A stretch of DNA of 64,000 bases from an uncultured Aeriscardovia sp. (GTDB taxonomy: Bacteria; Actinomycetota; Actinomycetes; Actinomycetales; Bifidobacteriaceae), in the NCBI GenBank assembly GCA_903789525.1, contig CAIFER010000001.1:744001-808000 (forward strand). The letters are read 5' to 3'. Position 1 is the first letter of the stretch. Each line of letters opens with the position of its first letter. Both the position numbers and the translations under genes were made by a program. The notes beneath the pieces are model-generated. The model made no database searches. It was not told the origin of the DNA and saw nothing but the letters and a program-made list of their open reading frames with translations. Positions 8,443-18,587 of this stretch are shown here, in pieces.

Positions 8443-9735
8443 TCACGCGTCGATATGGCGCTTGACCGGCTCAATAACTTCTTGGCCGCCCATGTATGGA
8501 CGCATCGCTTCTGGAATGACAATCGAGCCATCCTTCTGCTGATGATTTTCCATAATTGCTACGAGCCAACGAGTGGTTGCCAGCGTACCATTGAGCGTGG
8601 CGCACACGGCGGTGCTGCCATCGTCCTTGCGATAGCGAATATTCAGACGACGAGCCTGATATTCGTCGCAATTAGATGTTGATGTGAGCTCACGGTAGCG
8701 ACCCTGCGTTGGAATCCACGCCTCGTTATCGAACTTGCGAGAAGCAGATGCGCCGAGATCACCGGCAGCCGTATCAATCGTGCGGAACGGAACGTCGACC
8801 TTCTTGAGCATCTCCCACTCCATGTGGAGCAGATCCAGATGCTGCTGGCGTGCCTCTTCCGGCTTGCAGTACACGTACATCTCCACCTTGTAGAACTGGT
8901 GAACACGAATGATGCCGTGCGTATCCTTTCCAGCTGCACCGGCCTCGCGACGATAGCAAGCAGACCAGCCAGAATAGCGGATCGGACCATGTGACAGATC
9001 GAGGATTTCGTTTTCGTGCATACCAGCGAGCGCGACTTCAGACGTGCCAACGAGGTAATCGTCATCCGGCTGACGCAGACGGTAGATCTCCTCAGCGTGC
9101 GCGTTCAGGAAGCCCGTGCCTGCCATGATCTCTGGGCGAACGAGCGTCGGAGTGATGACCGGCTGGAAACCATGCTCGCGTGCCTGATCCCATGCCATCG
9201 TGTGCATAGCGACTTCCATGCGAGCAATATCGTTCTTCAGGAAGAAGAAGCGAGCTCCGCCGACCTTGACGCCACGAGCCATATCAATGCCGTCAACGCC
9301 CTCACCAAGCGCGACGTGATCCTTCGGCTCGAAGCCTTCCTTCTTGAAATCGCGGATCGTTCCCGTCTTCTGGACGACCTTGTAATCGTCCTCCCCACCT
9401 TCTGGTGCTTCCGGCTCTACGATGTTGGACAGCATCCATGCGGCCTTGTGATAATCCGCATATGCCTTGTCAGCATCAGCCTTCAGCTCAGAGACCTTGG
9501 TGGAAAAGTCCTTGACCTGCGCGACAACCTCGGCCTTCTTATCCTTCGGGGCTGCAGCAACCTTCTTACCCATTTCCTTTTGCTGGGCGCGTGCCTCTTC
9601 AAACTTCTTCTGCGTTTGACGACGAAGTTCATCAAGCGCCAGCACCTCATCGACAAGCTCAACAGATTCTCCACGGCGACGCTGCGATTCACGAACGACG
9701 TCTGGATGTTGACGAATAAAAGCGATATCGAGCAT
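8443..9735 (-). CDS. serS: Seryl-tRNA synthetase
   Basis: This 430-residue class II synthetase charges tRNA-Ser. The N-terminal coiled-coil arm (about residues 25-105) binds the long variable arm of tRNA-Ser. The catalytic core follows with motif 2 near YRREAGAAGKDTHGIIRVHQF and the Ser/ATP site near TSTSNCDEYQARR and NGTLATTR (motif 3). Length is normal for the family. It starts at the ATG at 9735, 81 bases from the divergent lipid kinase gene, and is followed by tRNA-Ser and a terminator. Confidence 0.97.
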   Translation of the reverse strand: MLDIAFIRQHPDVVRESQRRRGESVELVDEVLALDELRRQTQKKFEEARAQQKEMGKKVAAAPKDKKAEVVAQVKDFSTKVSELKADADKAYADYHKAAWMLSNIVEPEAPEGGEDDYKVVQKTGTIRDFKKEGFEPKDHVALGEGVDGIDMARGVKVGGARFFFLKNDIARMEVAMHTMAWDQAREHGFQPVITPTLVRPEIMAGTGFLNAHAEEIYRLRQPDDDYLVGTSEVALAGMHENEILDLSHGPIRYSGWSACYRREAGAAGKDTHGIIRVHQFYKVEMYVYCKPEEARQQHLDLLHMEWEMLKKVDVPFRTIDTAAGDLGASASRKFDNEAWIPTQGRYRELTSTSNCDEYQARRLNIRYRKDDGSTAVCATLNGTLATTRWLVAIMENHQQKDGSIVIPEAMRPYMGGQEVIEPVKRHIDA

Positions 9736-9816
9736 GAAGCCAGATTACAGCAAAAACGTGACACGACCGCACATGAGACATCGATTTTCCGGGCAGACGT
9801 GAGAGATAATACAAGT

Positions 9817-10980
9817 ATGGCACACAGGACAGGGTCACAGCACATACCGCACGTTTCAGATGTGGATGTTCACCAGCTCAAACACGCGGTGAGGCTTTCT
9901 GCTTCCCGCCTCCTCAAAGGTGCTCTCGCAGCTGGGATCGGAGCCGCTCTCTTGTGGGCTCACCTCAGCAAATACCGACGCACCCAAGTTGTGCGCGCCA
10001 TCAATGACCGACCGCGCGACCCCGTGGAATATGCCTTCGTTGTGAACCCGTCCAAACCCGGTGCCCAACAGATCATTGACCAGATCCTCCAATTTTGCAA
10101 AGACCAGGGCATTCCACGTCCGCTCATTTTGAAAACGCGTCTTGATAAGGATGGGACCGTCTGCACACGTGAAGCACTGGAGCGCGGTGCACAAGTTGTC
10201 GTTGCTGTCGGCGGTGATGGCACTGTTCGCACTGTCGCAGCAGGACTGGCGAATACCGGCCATGCTCTCGGCGTCATCCCGATCGGAACAGCCAACCTGT
10301 TTGCCCGTAACCTCGGCATCCCACTCAATGTCTCTGACGCACTCAAAGTTGTGATTTCCCACGGTTCTACGCGCGTCGACATGGGCAGAATGACGCTCAT
10401 GGATGCACGCAAAGCACGTCATCGTGAGCATTGGTTCCTCCTCATTAGTGGAATTGGCTTCGACGCAGCCATGATTCAGGACACGAACCCGGATCTCAAA
10501 AAGAAAATGGGCTGGGTCGCATACATCGGCGGTGCGATCAAACATCTCTTTGGCCGCAAGGAAAGTGCTGATATTTCGATCACCGACGCACACGGTACCG
10601 TCCATATGTACAAGAACGTCAATTTCCGCACGTTCCTGATCGGCAACTGCGGGCAAATCCCGCTCGTCACACTCATGCCCGACGCCGATTACTCTGATGG
10701 CCTGCTCGATTTCGAACTCATCGACACGGACGGCGGCATCATCGGATGGGCCAATCTCGCTAACGACGTCGTTCACCAAACGATCCGCGGCAAGTCGGGT
10801 CAACGCTTGCTCTCGATCGGTTCAACACTCCATACGATGCAAGGCACGCACGCTGAACTCCGATTCCACCACCCAGCGCTCGCAGAAGTGGACGGCGACA
10901 TGCTGCCTCACACTGAACATGTGGTCATCGATTGTTGCCACCGTGCGCTGATCGTGCGCGTCCCGCGCGTCGAAGCGTGA
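9817..10980 (+). CDS. Diacylglycerol kinase catalytic-domain protein (DgkB/YegS family)
   Basis: This 387-residue lipid kinase probably phosphorylates diacylglycerol or a related lipid at the membrane. The hallmark GGDGTVRTVAAGL near residue 131 and IPIGTANLFARNLGIP shortly after form the nucleotide site. A hydrophobic segment at about 29-48 (LLKGALAAGIGAALLWAHL) can anchor it. The C-terminal half carries the usual beta-sandwich domain, ending near EVDGDML. The ATG at 9817 was chosen because the longer frame runs antisense into serS. The ribosome site is weak. The exact lipid substrate is not determinable from sequence. Confidence 0.87.
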   Translation: MAHRTGSQHIPHVSDVDVHQLKHAVRLSASRLLKGALAAGIGAALLWAHLSKYRRTQVVRAINDRPRDPVEYAFVVNPSKPGAQQIIDQILQFCKDQGIPRPLILKTRLDKDGTVCTREALERGAQVVVAVGGDGTVRTVAAGLANTGHALGVIPIGTANLFARNLGIPLNVSDALKVVISHGSTRVDMGRMTLMDARKARHREHWFLLISGIGFDAAMIQDTNPDLKKKMGWVAYIGGAIKHLFGRKESADISITDAHGTVHMYKNVNFRTFLIGNCGQIPLVTLMPDADYSDGLLDFELIDTDGGIIGWANLANDVVHQTIRGKSGQRLLSIGSTLHTMQGTHAELRFHHPALAEVDGDMLPHTEHVVIDCCHRALIVRVPRVEA

Positions 10981-11005
10981 GTGACCGCACTCAAACGCAT
11001 TAAGT

Positions 11006-11050
11006 AATACGGCACTGCGCAATACGGCACTGCGCAATACACATCTGCGC
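11006..11050. repeat. 15-bp tandem repeat, three units
   Basis: AATACGGCACTGCGC occurs twice back to back (11006-11020, 11021-11035), followed by a third diverged unit, AATACACATCTGCGC (11036-11050). It lies in the 127-base gap between the lipid kinase and pgm. No terminator hairpin was evident here. Confidence 0.8.
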
Positions 11051-11107
11051 TAGAGCTCATCAGCCATACAATCGGTCCCTGACCACAATTTGTGAGAGAA
11101 TGGGGGC

Positions 11108-12781
11108 ATGGTTGCTAAAAATGCGGGGATGCCTGCCACCCCTTCAGATTTAATCAATGTGGATGAGGTCATTAGCAAGTATTACGACCTCGTTCCTGAC
11201 CCATCGAATCCAGCTCAGCGCGTGTCTTTCGGCACGTCGGGCCATCGCGGATCCAGCCTCACGTCATCCTTCAACGAAGCTCACATCGTCTGCATTTCCC
11301 AGGCGATCGCTGAAAACCGCAGGAAGAATGGCATCACGGGACCTCTGTACATTGGCCGCGATACGCACTGCCTGAGCCTGCCGGCATGGAAGTCTGCTAT
11401 CGAGGTGCTCGTTGCCAATGGAGTGCGCGTGCGCATCGATTCACGCGACGACTACACGCCAACGCCAGTCGTCTCTCAAGCTATTTTGACGCACAATCGT
11501 GCGGCTGACGGCACACAGCGCTTCAAGGGCGAGGATATCGCTGATGGCATTGTTGTCACACCATCGCACAATCCTCCGTCCAATGGCGGCTTCAAGTACG
11601 ATCCACCAACCGGTGGCCCAGCTCCAGAAGAAACGACCACGGCCATCGCGAACCGCGCTAACGAGTTGCTCGGCAATTGGAAGTCAGTCAAGCGTATCCC
11701 GTTCGATCAGGCTATTAAGTCTGACCTCGTTGAGCGCTTTGACTTCCGCAAGCACTACGTGGACGATCTGGTCAACGTCATCGATTTTGACGTCATCAAG
11801 AAGTCCGGCGTGCGCATTGGTATCGACCCGCTCGGTGGCGCATCCGTCAATTACTGGCCGGTGATCGCTCAACAGTATGGCATCAACCTGAGTGTGATTC
11901 GCCCGACTGTCGATCCGCGCTGGAGCTTCATGACGATCGATCACGATGGCAAGATCCGCATGGATCCGAGCTCTCCGTATGCCATGAAGGGCCTGGTCGA
12001 CGAGCTCAATCACGGCGCGTGGGACAAGTATGACGTCGTCGGTGGTGCTGATCCAGACGCTGATCGCCACGGCATTGTCTGCCCGAACTGGGGCGTCATG
12101 AACCCGAATCATTACCTTGCAGTCGCCATCGAATACTTGTTCAGCGGCAATCGCCCAGATTGGCCAAAGAATACGGGTATCGGCAAGACGCTCGTGTCCT
12201 CCTCCCTCATCGATCGTGTGGCCGCGTCCATCCCAGCGAAGCTCGTTGAAGTTCCAGTCGGCTTCAAGTGGTTCGTTGACCCGCTGTTCACTGGCGAAGT
12301 TGGCTTCGGCGGCGAGGAAAGCTCCGGCATGACGTTCCTGCGCAAGAACGGCAAGGTGTGGACCACCGACAAGGATGGTCTCATTCCTGATCTGCTCGCC
12401 GCAGAGATCACTGCTAAGACTGGGAAGAACCCAGCTCAGCTGCATCAAGACCAGGTGTCTCGCTTTGGTGAGAGTTGGTACAACCGCATTGATACGCCGA
12501 CAGACCTGGCCACAAAAGCGAGGTTGCGTGCAGTCACCGCTGACATGGTCACTGCCACCACGCTCGCCGGTGAGCCGATCATCTCAAAGATGACGACTGC
12601 TCCGGGTAATGGTGCTGCAATCGGTGGCATCAAGGTGACGACGAAGAACAATTGGTTCGCTGCTCGTCCATCCGGTACCGAGAACATTCTCAAGGTATAC
12701 GGTGAATCCTTCGTCTCCAAGGATTCGCTCGACAAGGTGCTCGCTGAGGCACAGGATGTGGTTGCTGCCGCAACGAAGTAA
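11108..12781 (+). CDS. pgm: Phosphoglucomutase, alpha-D-glucose phosphate-specific
   Basis: This 557-residue enzyme interconverts glucose 1-phosphate and glucose 6-phosphate. The phosphoserine loop [12 protein letters not shown] is near residue 150, the metal-binding loop [11 protein letters not shown] near 312-322, the sugar-binding GGEESSG near 400, and the phosphate-binding [10 protein letters not shown] near the C terminus. Length is that of bacterial Pgm. It links GalT/GalK output and glycogen-type glucose 1-phosphate to the bifid shunt. It starts with ATG at 11108 and is followed by a strong terminator. Confidence 0.97.
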   Translation: MVAKNAGMPATPSDLINVDEVISKYYDLVPDPSNPAQRVSFGTSGHRGSSLTSSFNEAHIVCISQAIAENRRKNGITGPLYIGRDTHCLSLPAWKSAIEVLVANGVRVRIDSRDDYTPTPVVSQAILTHNRAADGTQRFKGEDIADGIVVTPSHNPPSNGGFKYDPPTGGPAPEETTTAIANRANELLGNWKSVKRIPFDQAIKSDLVERFDFRKHYVDDLVNVIDFDVIKKSGVRIGIDPLGGASVNYWPVIAQQYGINLSVIRPTVDPRWSFMTIDHDGKIRMDPSSPYAMKGLVDELNHGAWDKYDVVGGADPDADRHGIVCPNWGVMNPNHYLAVAIEYLFSGNRPDWPKNTGIGKTLVSSSLIDRVAASIPAKLVEVPVGFKWFVDPLFTGEVGFGGEESSGMTFLRKNGKVWTTDKDGLIPDLLAAEITAKTGKNPAQLHQDQVSRFGESWYNRIDTPTDLATKARLRAVTADMVTATTLAGEPIISKMTTAPGNGAAIGGIKVTTKNNWFAARPSGTENILKVYGESFVSKDSLDKVLAEAQDVVAAATK

Positions 12782-12821
12782 TCTGCAGTGAAAGGTGCTT
12801 AACCGCACTGCCACTATCACG

Positions 12822-12869
12822 AATGCGCTGCTAGGTGTTCGCACAAGAGCACTCAGCAGCGCATTTTTT
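12822..12869 (+). terminator. Rho-independent terminator after pgm
   Basis: AATGCGCTGCT (12822-12832) pairs with AGCAGCGCATT (12855-12865), with a further GTG/CAC pairing inside, and a T run follows. It lies in the gap between the convergent pgm and MFS genes. Confidence 0.85.
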
Positions 12870-12892
12870 ACTTCATTCAGACACGAGAAATC

Positions 12893-14215
12893 TCAATCCA
12901 ACTCGATCGGTTGAATAGCATCGAAATCTTTGCGGAATGGGATTCTGCGGATCGGCTGACCGAAGAAAGCGACAAAGGCTCCTGCAAGAAGGACAACAGC
13001 TGCGAACACAACTGTCCACCTGTATCCAATCCCTTGCAAAAGTGATCCAGCAACGACCGATGCCAGCGAACTCAAGCACACTGCGAACACGCCCATCACT
13101 CCCTCAACACGTCCACGTAGATGATTGGGAATGAGTAACGTCTCGTATGATCCGCCCAGCGCATTGCAAGGGATCAATGGCAGTGCAGCTACGAAGCAAA
13201 TCACGCACAGAACCCACGGATTTTCCGTCAGCGCGACAAAACTAAACACAATTGCAATCCACAATGCTGTCCACCGAATGATCGTTCCACCGCTCCACCG
13301 AGCCGAGACCCATTGTGTAGTGAATGATCCGACGATCGTGCCGAGACCAACAGCCGAATCAATCAATCCAATGACCATTGTGCTCGTCCCAATACGTTGC
13401 TGATCGAGTGTAAACGCCGTTGTCAAGAGAGCAAGCCCAAAGTTGACGGCACAAATCATGATCATGAGCTGAACAACTACGCGTGCCTTGCCAAACCAAC
13501 GAAAAGCATCTGTAAGCGGAACTTTTCGGCTTTCTTCATCTTTCTCCACGCTTTCGCTATTGGGTCGCAAATCCGCATGAATCGGGTGAATCGTCGATCC
13601 GAAAATCAGATACATAACAATCGCAAAGGCAAACGGCACTTCCGGTGCAAAACCGTACAACAAGCCGGACAGCGGAGACGACAGAATCTGAATAACCGCA
13701 TCACGTGACTGATTTGCACTCATCGCTGACGTCAGCGCTCCACCAGAAACGACCTGCGGCAAAACAGTATTGGTGATATCGCCAAACAAACCAGAAGTAA
13801 AACCGCGGATGATCGCAAAGGCAATGAGGGTAGCAAAGTTCATCCAGCCAGCCGCATAAAACGCGATCATTGCCGCCAAAACAACGACACTCGTTCCAGC
13901 TGACCAGTACATCAGTTTCTTGCGGTCGAAACGGTCGGCCATCATTCCACCAATGATCAACGTCGGTGCATTGGCTATCGTCGCACATGCACCAACAATG
14001 CCCGCGAGCGCGACTGAGTGTGTAATCGGATAAGCGAGTAACGTAAAGGCGAACCCACCAATACCGGAACCTATGGTGAGTGCTGTATCGCCTGCAAACC
14101 ACCAACGATAATCTTTGACAGACCACGGGGATTGAGATGGCGATGCTTGCGGCTCGGTGAGATCGTGCGCTGGTGATGGCGATGCAGATGCAGAATTGTC
14201 TTTCGCTTCGGACAT
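12893..14215 (-). CDS. MFS transporter (probable drug or metabolite exporter)
   Basis: This 440-residue membrane protein has about 12 hydrophobic segments after a 35-residue hydrophilic, Ser/Pro-rich N-terminus. GGMMADRFDRKK near residue 94 is the conserved loop 2-3 motif of the major facilitator superfamily (G-x3-DRxxRK). Overall it resembles the DHA3-type exporter group, but no substrate can be named. The start at 14215 follows AAGGAG by 7 bases. A run of ten C residues, read as G on the coding strand, lies 57-66 bases upstream of the start. The gene converges on pgm. Confidence 0.85.
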   Translation of the reverse strand: MSEAKDNSASASPSPAHDLTEPQASPSQSPWSVKDYRWWFAGDTALTIGSGIGGFAFTLLAYPITHSVALAGIVGACATIANAPTLIIGGMMADRFDRKKLMYWSAGTSVVVLAAMIAFYAAGWMNFATLIAFAIIRGFTSGLFGDITNTVLPQVVSGGALTSAMSANQSRDAVIQILSSPLSGLLYGFAPEVPFAFAIVMYLIFGSTIHPIHADLRPNSESVEKDEESRKVPLTDAFRWFGKARVVVQLMIMICAVNFGLALLTTAFTLDQQRIGTSTMVIGLIDSAVGLGTIVGSFTTQWVSARWSGGTIIRWTALWIAIVFSFVALTENPWVLCVICFVAALPLIPCNALGGSYETLLIPNHLRGRVEGVMGVFAVCLSSLASVVAGSLLQGIGYRWTVVFAAVVLLAGAFVAFFGQPIRRIPFRKDFDAIQPIELD

Positions 14216-14271
14216 ATAGTCTCCTTAATGAACTCTCATCGAAGAGAACACAATCCGAATTAGGACATCTG

Positions 14272-14281
14272 CCCCCCCCCC
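14272..14281. repeat. C10 homopolymer in the MFS gene leader or promoter
   Basis: Ten consecutive C residues (G10 on the coding strand of the MFS gene) lie 57 bases upstream of its ATG. A TATACT -10-like hexamer is found farther upstream on the same strand at about 14306-14311, so the tract would sit in the 5' leader or between alternative promoter elements. Confidence 0.8.
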
Positions 14282-14333
14282 GAACGAATTTTTGAATTTT
14301 TCTCAGTATAAAGAAATCGACCGCGGAATGTTA

Positions 14334-14373
14334 CTCACCGTGCTATTTCGAAACAGACTTGTAACACGGTGAG
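14334..14373. promoter_or_regulatory. 9-bp perfect inverted repeat between MFS gene and rnhA
   Basis: CTCACCGTG at 14334-14342 and CACGGTGAG at 14365-14373 form a perfect inverted repeat with a 22-base spacer. It lies in the divergent promoter region, next to the GTAACA-like -35 of the MFS gene. It could be an operator for a dimeric regulator. Confidence 0.5.
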
Positions 14374-14441
14374 CACTCCTCTGCTGCTCATATTCTCGCT
14401 CTTTTATTCTCCCGTTCTTCCATGTCTCCTAGGATGAAAAC

Positions 14442-15023
14442 ATGGCTTTTTCGATCGCACACACAACAGTTTCGACCGATGGGAGCGCACTGAGCAATCC
14501 ACACGGTCCAATGGGCTGGGGCTGGGTGAACCATGACACACAGGCTCATGATTCGGGCGGAGCTGTCAATGGCACGAATCAGATCGGCGAACTTTCGGCG
14601 GTCTTGGAAGCTCTACGCGCACATCGCGATGTGCAGGACATCACGATCGAAACGGATTCGCGTTATGCGATTGGATGCTCTCGTGACTGGGTTGCCAGCT
14701 GGAAACGGCATGGCTGGAAAAATTCTCAGAAAAAGCCAGTCTCTAATCTGCAACTCGTACAAGCAATCAATGAGGAAATAGAGTCAAAAAAGCAGTTAGG
14801 CGGATCAGTCGAGTTCGTGTGGGTCAAAGGTCATGCTGGTAATCACTACAACGAGATCGTCGACCACCTCGCGCACGGGTATTCGTCAGCTGTGCAGGCT
14901 CATCAGCAGCAAGGGAGAATGCCGATCGAAGGGTGGGCTGTCCTCCTTCACGACGGCTATGTGACGAAAGAAAGCTTGCCGGATGTGGTCGTCCGCGAGC
15001 TCACTCGACTGCATTTTGCCTAA
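14442..15023 (+). CDS. rnhA: Ribonuclease HI family protein
   Basis: This 193-residue protein degrades RNA in RNA-DNA hybrids. The N-terminal DGSALSNPHGPMGWGWV carries the first catalytic Asp, ETDSRYAI the next Asp, and VKGHAGNHYNEIVDHLA the conserved His and final Asp. The catalytic Glu is in the helix around GELSAVLEAL. The last 45 residues extend beyond a minimal RNase HI and have no recognised domain. It starts at the ATG at 14442 with AGGATG nearby, divergent from the MFS gene. Confidence 0.92.
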   Translation: MAFSIAHTTVSTDGSALSNPHGPMGWGWVNHDTQAHDSGGAVNGTNQIGELSAVLEALRAHRDVQDITIETDSRYAIGCSRDWVASWKRHGWKNSQKKPVSNLQLVQAINEEIESKKQLGGSVEFVWVKGHAGNHYNEIVDHLAHGYSSAVQAHQQQGRMPIEGWAVLLHDGYVTKESLPDVVVRELTRLHFA

Positions 15024-15038
15024 CAGAGCTGAGAATGA

Positions 15039-16136
<1,098 letters not shown>

Positions 16137-16165
16137 CGTCGCACTCATATTGGGATAATGAAGGA

Positions 16166-17560
16166 GTGAGAAGATCATTCTCTCGTTTCGCCGCCATGCA
16201 CAGTGCTGATACCGCCACTCATCACCGATCTCATCACGATCCGCCCAGCGAGAAAGATCCTTTTGAAAACGATCCCTTTGGGAAAGATCCTTTTGCCTCG
16301 CTTCTGACCGATTTTTCACTCTATTGGCGAGCGCCTTCGCCTCCTTTCGATGGCTCTGGAAACGGTGGAAAGGTCCTCAATCCCCATATTCTGTGCTTGA
16401 ACGATCAACTGTGCGAAGCGATCAACCATGCCCCCACTGACCACCGTTTCAATACAACGGAAATTGGCACAAGACAGATCAGACGTGCTTTGAGCGATCG
16501 AGATGCAGATCGGGATGTCTCCTTTGAACTCAAAGACGGTTTTGGTCCACAGATCGGGAGCTTCTTTCGCGACGGTTATGAGAATGGTGATCTCGACGCT
16601 CTTGCTTGCGTCATGGAAGAAAATGGGTGGAGCGGTAATCCGGCGAAAAATATGTATCGCTACCCACGACCGTACGTTCAGCGCGACACGTGGCTTCCCG
16701 ACCGTGCACACTTGACGGACGGGCACAACGATGTGCGCGGTTTGAAGCCGCGACTGAATATTGCGCGCGTTCCTGACGGACTCGGAGCGGATCACCGATT
16801 CCACAGCCCTGATTACGCCAAAAATGCTTCTGAAGGTGCTTTCCCCTCGGGGCATACGAACAAGGCGTACTCGCGAGGAATTGTTCTCGCCATCATGATC
16901 CCTGAGCTAGCGCCTGAAATCTTCGCTCGCGTTGCCGAGGCAGAAAACAACCGAATCGTGCTCGGAGTCCACTATCCTCTTGACGTGATCGGTGGACGTG
17001 TGGGAGGTTTGAGGTCGGTTGCTGTCTATCTTTCACAGCATCGGGCAGCGGTTGATCAAGCACGCGTTCAATTGTGGAGCTATCTCGAAAAGCGATGTCG
17101 AGATGCTCATCTTGGCTCGACACTTCGGGAGGCAATCCGGCAGACCGGCTGCAATGATCAGCACGGATACCAATCCTCTTTTACTGACCCTGTTTCGCCT
17201 TTCCCCATTACTGACCGTGCGAGCGCATTCGCAGCCGTGAGAAAACGACTGACCTATCTTTTCTCGTCGTCTTCATCCGAGTACAGGCCAGAGCACATGA
17301 CCGATTCTTCTTGGGTACCCGCTCTCGCGCCACAATTGCTCCGGTATGCATATCCTCAGCTGTCTGAACAGCAGAAACGCACAATCTTGGCTCGTACAGC
17401 TCTTCCTGCTGGGTGCCCATGTGAAAATTCATCGCACGGATGGGTCCGCCTTGATCTTGCTCGGGCACTGAGCCAAAAAGTTATGATCAACGAGGCAGGA
17501 AAAGTTCTCTCGTGTATCGATTGGATTGAACCGGTTATTATCGCCACTATAGAGCGATAG
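16166..17560 (+). CDS. PAP2 / class A acid phosphatase-like protein without a visible signal peptide
   Basis: The protein of about 464 residues carries the full PAP2 phosphatase signature: KNMYRYPRP (K-x6-RP), FPSGHT near residue 230, and RIVLGVHYPLD (R-x5-H-x3-D). It should hydrolyse phosphomonoesters. Class A acid phosphatases are normally exported, yet the N-terminus is polar and has an EKDPFENDPFGKDPF repeat instead of a signal sequence. The GTG at 16166 begins right after AAGGA, too close for a normal ribosome site; TGGGATAAT ends 7 bases upstream, so a leaderless message is possible. The ATG at 16196 is an alternative start. Substrate and location are unknown. Confidence 0.83.
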   Translation: MRRSFSRFAAMHSADTATHHRSHHDPPSEKDPFENDPFGKDPFASLLTDFSLYWRAPSPPFDGSGNGGKVLNPHILCLNDQLCEAINHAPTDHRFNTTEIGTRQIRRALSDRDADRDVSFELKDGFGPQIGSFFRDGYENGDLDALACVMEENGWSGNPAKNMYRYPRPYVQRDTWLPDRAHLTDGHNDVRGLKPRLNIARVPDGLGADHRFHSPDYAKNASEGAFPSGHTNKAYSRGIVLAIMIPELAPEIFARVAEAENNRIVLGVHYPLDVIGGRVGGLRSVAVYLSQHRAAVDQARVQLWSYLEKRCRDAHLGSTLREAIRQTGCNDQHGYQSSFTDPVSPFPITDRASAFAAVRKRLTYLFSSSSSEYRPEHMTDSSWVPALAPQLLRYAYPQLSEQQKRTILARTALPAGCPCENSSHGWVRLDLARALSQKVMINEAGKVLSCIDWIEPVIIATIER

Positions 17561-17570
17561 TAATAGCACT

Positions 17571-17604
17571 AAAAAAGCCTCCGGATTCCGCAGAACCCAG
17601 AGGC
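17571..17604 (-). terminator. Rho-independent terminator after tRNA-Arg
   Basis: On the minus strand GCCTCTGGGTTC pairs with GAATCCGGAGGC around TGCG, followed by six T residues, directly after the tRNA-Arg 3' end. Confidence 0.9.
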
Positions 17605-17610
17605 AACCGG

Positions 17611-17684
17611 TGCGCCAGGCAGGATTCGAACCTGTAACCTGCTGATCCGTAGTCAGCTGCTCTAATCCGTTGGGCTACTGGCGC
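17611..17684 (-). tRNA. tRNA-Arg (anticodon ACG)
   Basis: The 74-base minus-strand gene has acceptor arms GCGCCAG and CTGGCGC with discriminator A. The anticodon loop CTACGGA is closed by GCTGA/TCAGC, and GGTTCGAATCC forms the T-loop. The ACG anticodon is expected to be modified to ICG. CCA is not encoded. Confidence 0.96.
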
Positions 17685-17801
17685 AGATGCTCATAACAAC
17701 TCTTTCGAGCTCTTCCAAGCAACAAAAGTTATATTACACCTTTTTGCGAAAAGTGCAAGTCATTCCTCTCGAAAGGAAACGCCGATCTCATAACACCGAT
17801 C

Positions 17802-18587
17802 TCACAGTGCCATCGACATTGCACCAAAGATGAGCAACTGCACGAAATATGCTCCTACAAACGCAGGAATTGTCCACGAATGACGGAATCCTGCTTTCCC
17901 GTTGCGAAAATGTAAGAACATCACGCCAATTCCAGGCGTCAGGAACATGAGCACACCCACAATGGCCGCAGTCAGAATCATCGTGTTCTCATGACGATGT
18001 AACAGCTCAAAAATCACTGTCATTGTGATGAGGATGACACCTTCGTTGACAAGTCCAAGACGCATACCGACATTGAACAGGCCCATCCACAACAACGCTG
18101 CAATGACGACGATAATGCGAATGACCCACACGCCTGCTGCAGACAGATGCACATGCGGACCACGATACCAATCTTCAGGAGGCTGCGGATCGATCATGCG
18201 GAACACCCACAAGACGACGAGTGCCACCGCGATAGCCCACATGATGTTTTGGGACGAGAGATCCCACCACCGTTGTGACGTCGCCATGTCGTACGGAACT
18301 TCACAGATCAGTGCCGCCGCGAATGCTCCCCCAATAACAGGACCGAGCTTCGTCGTGCGATGGAACCCGTCAAACGTGAACCATGCGAGAAGTGGCAATG
18401 CCATCCATGAGATCGCATCCGTGACGACTGCGACACTCAGCTGTTGAAGATCCGCATGGTGAGCATTGACGATCCCTCGTGAGACGAAAGCCGTTTCTAG
18501 TGTTCCGAGCGTGACAAAAATAAATGCCAGCATCAGAATCCCAAAACGGGTTAATCCCTTGTATCGCACCGTCTTTCGTTGGCTCAT
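17802..18587 (-). CDS. TraX-like integral membrane protein
   Basis: This 261-residue protein has about seven or eight hydrophobic segments. The stretch with ISWMALPLLAWFTFDGFH, then CEVPYDMATS and SQNIMWAIA, resembles the TraX family, whose founding member acetylates F pilin; chromosomal homologues are of unknown substrate. It overlaps the preceding HAD gene by four bases (ATGA at 18584-18587), so the two are translationally coupled. No pilus genes lie nearby. The family call rests on pattern memory and should be treated as probable. Confidence 0.6.
   Translation of the reverse strand: MSQRKTVRYKGLTRFGILMLAFIFVTLGTLETAFVSRGIVNAHHADLQQLSVAVVTDAISWMALPLLAWFTFDGFHRTTKLGPVIGGAFAAALICEVPYDMATSQRWWDLSSQNIMWAIAVALVVLWVFRMIDPQPPEDWYRGPHVHLSAAGVWVIRIIVVIAALLWMGLFNVGMRLGLVNEGVILITMTVIFELLHRHENTMILTAAIVGVLMFLTPGIGVMFLHFRNGKAGFRHSWTIPAFVGAYFVQLLIFGAMSMAL

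Noticed and set aside
9016-9816. N-terminal 267-residue extension of the lipid kinase frame
   Set aside because: It lies antisense to serS, has no family features, and a good internal ATG sits at 9817.
9856-10803. A 315-codon minus-strand ORF opposite the lipid kinase
   Set aside because: It mirrors the kinase frame, has no motif and no ribosome site; the kinase motifs are definitive.
10980-11107. A CRISPR-like array suspected from short repeats
   Set aside because: The repeats are direct 15-bp units without spacers, and no cas genes are present.
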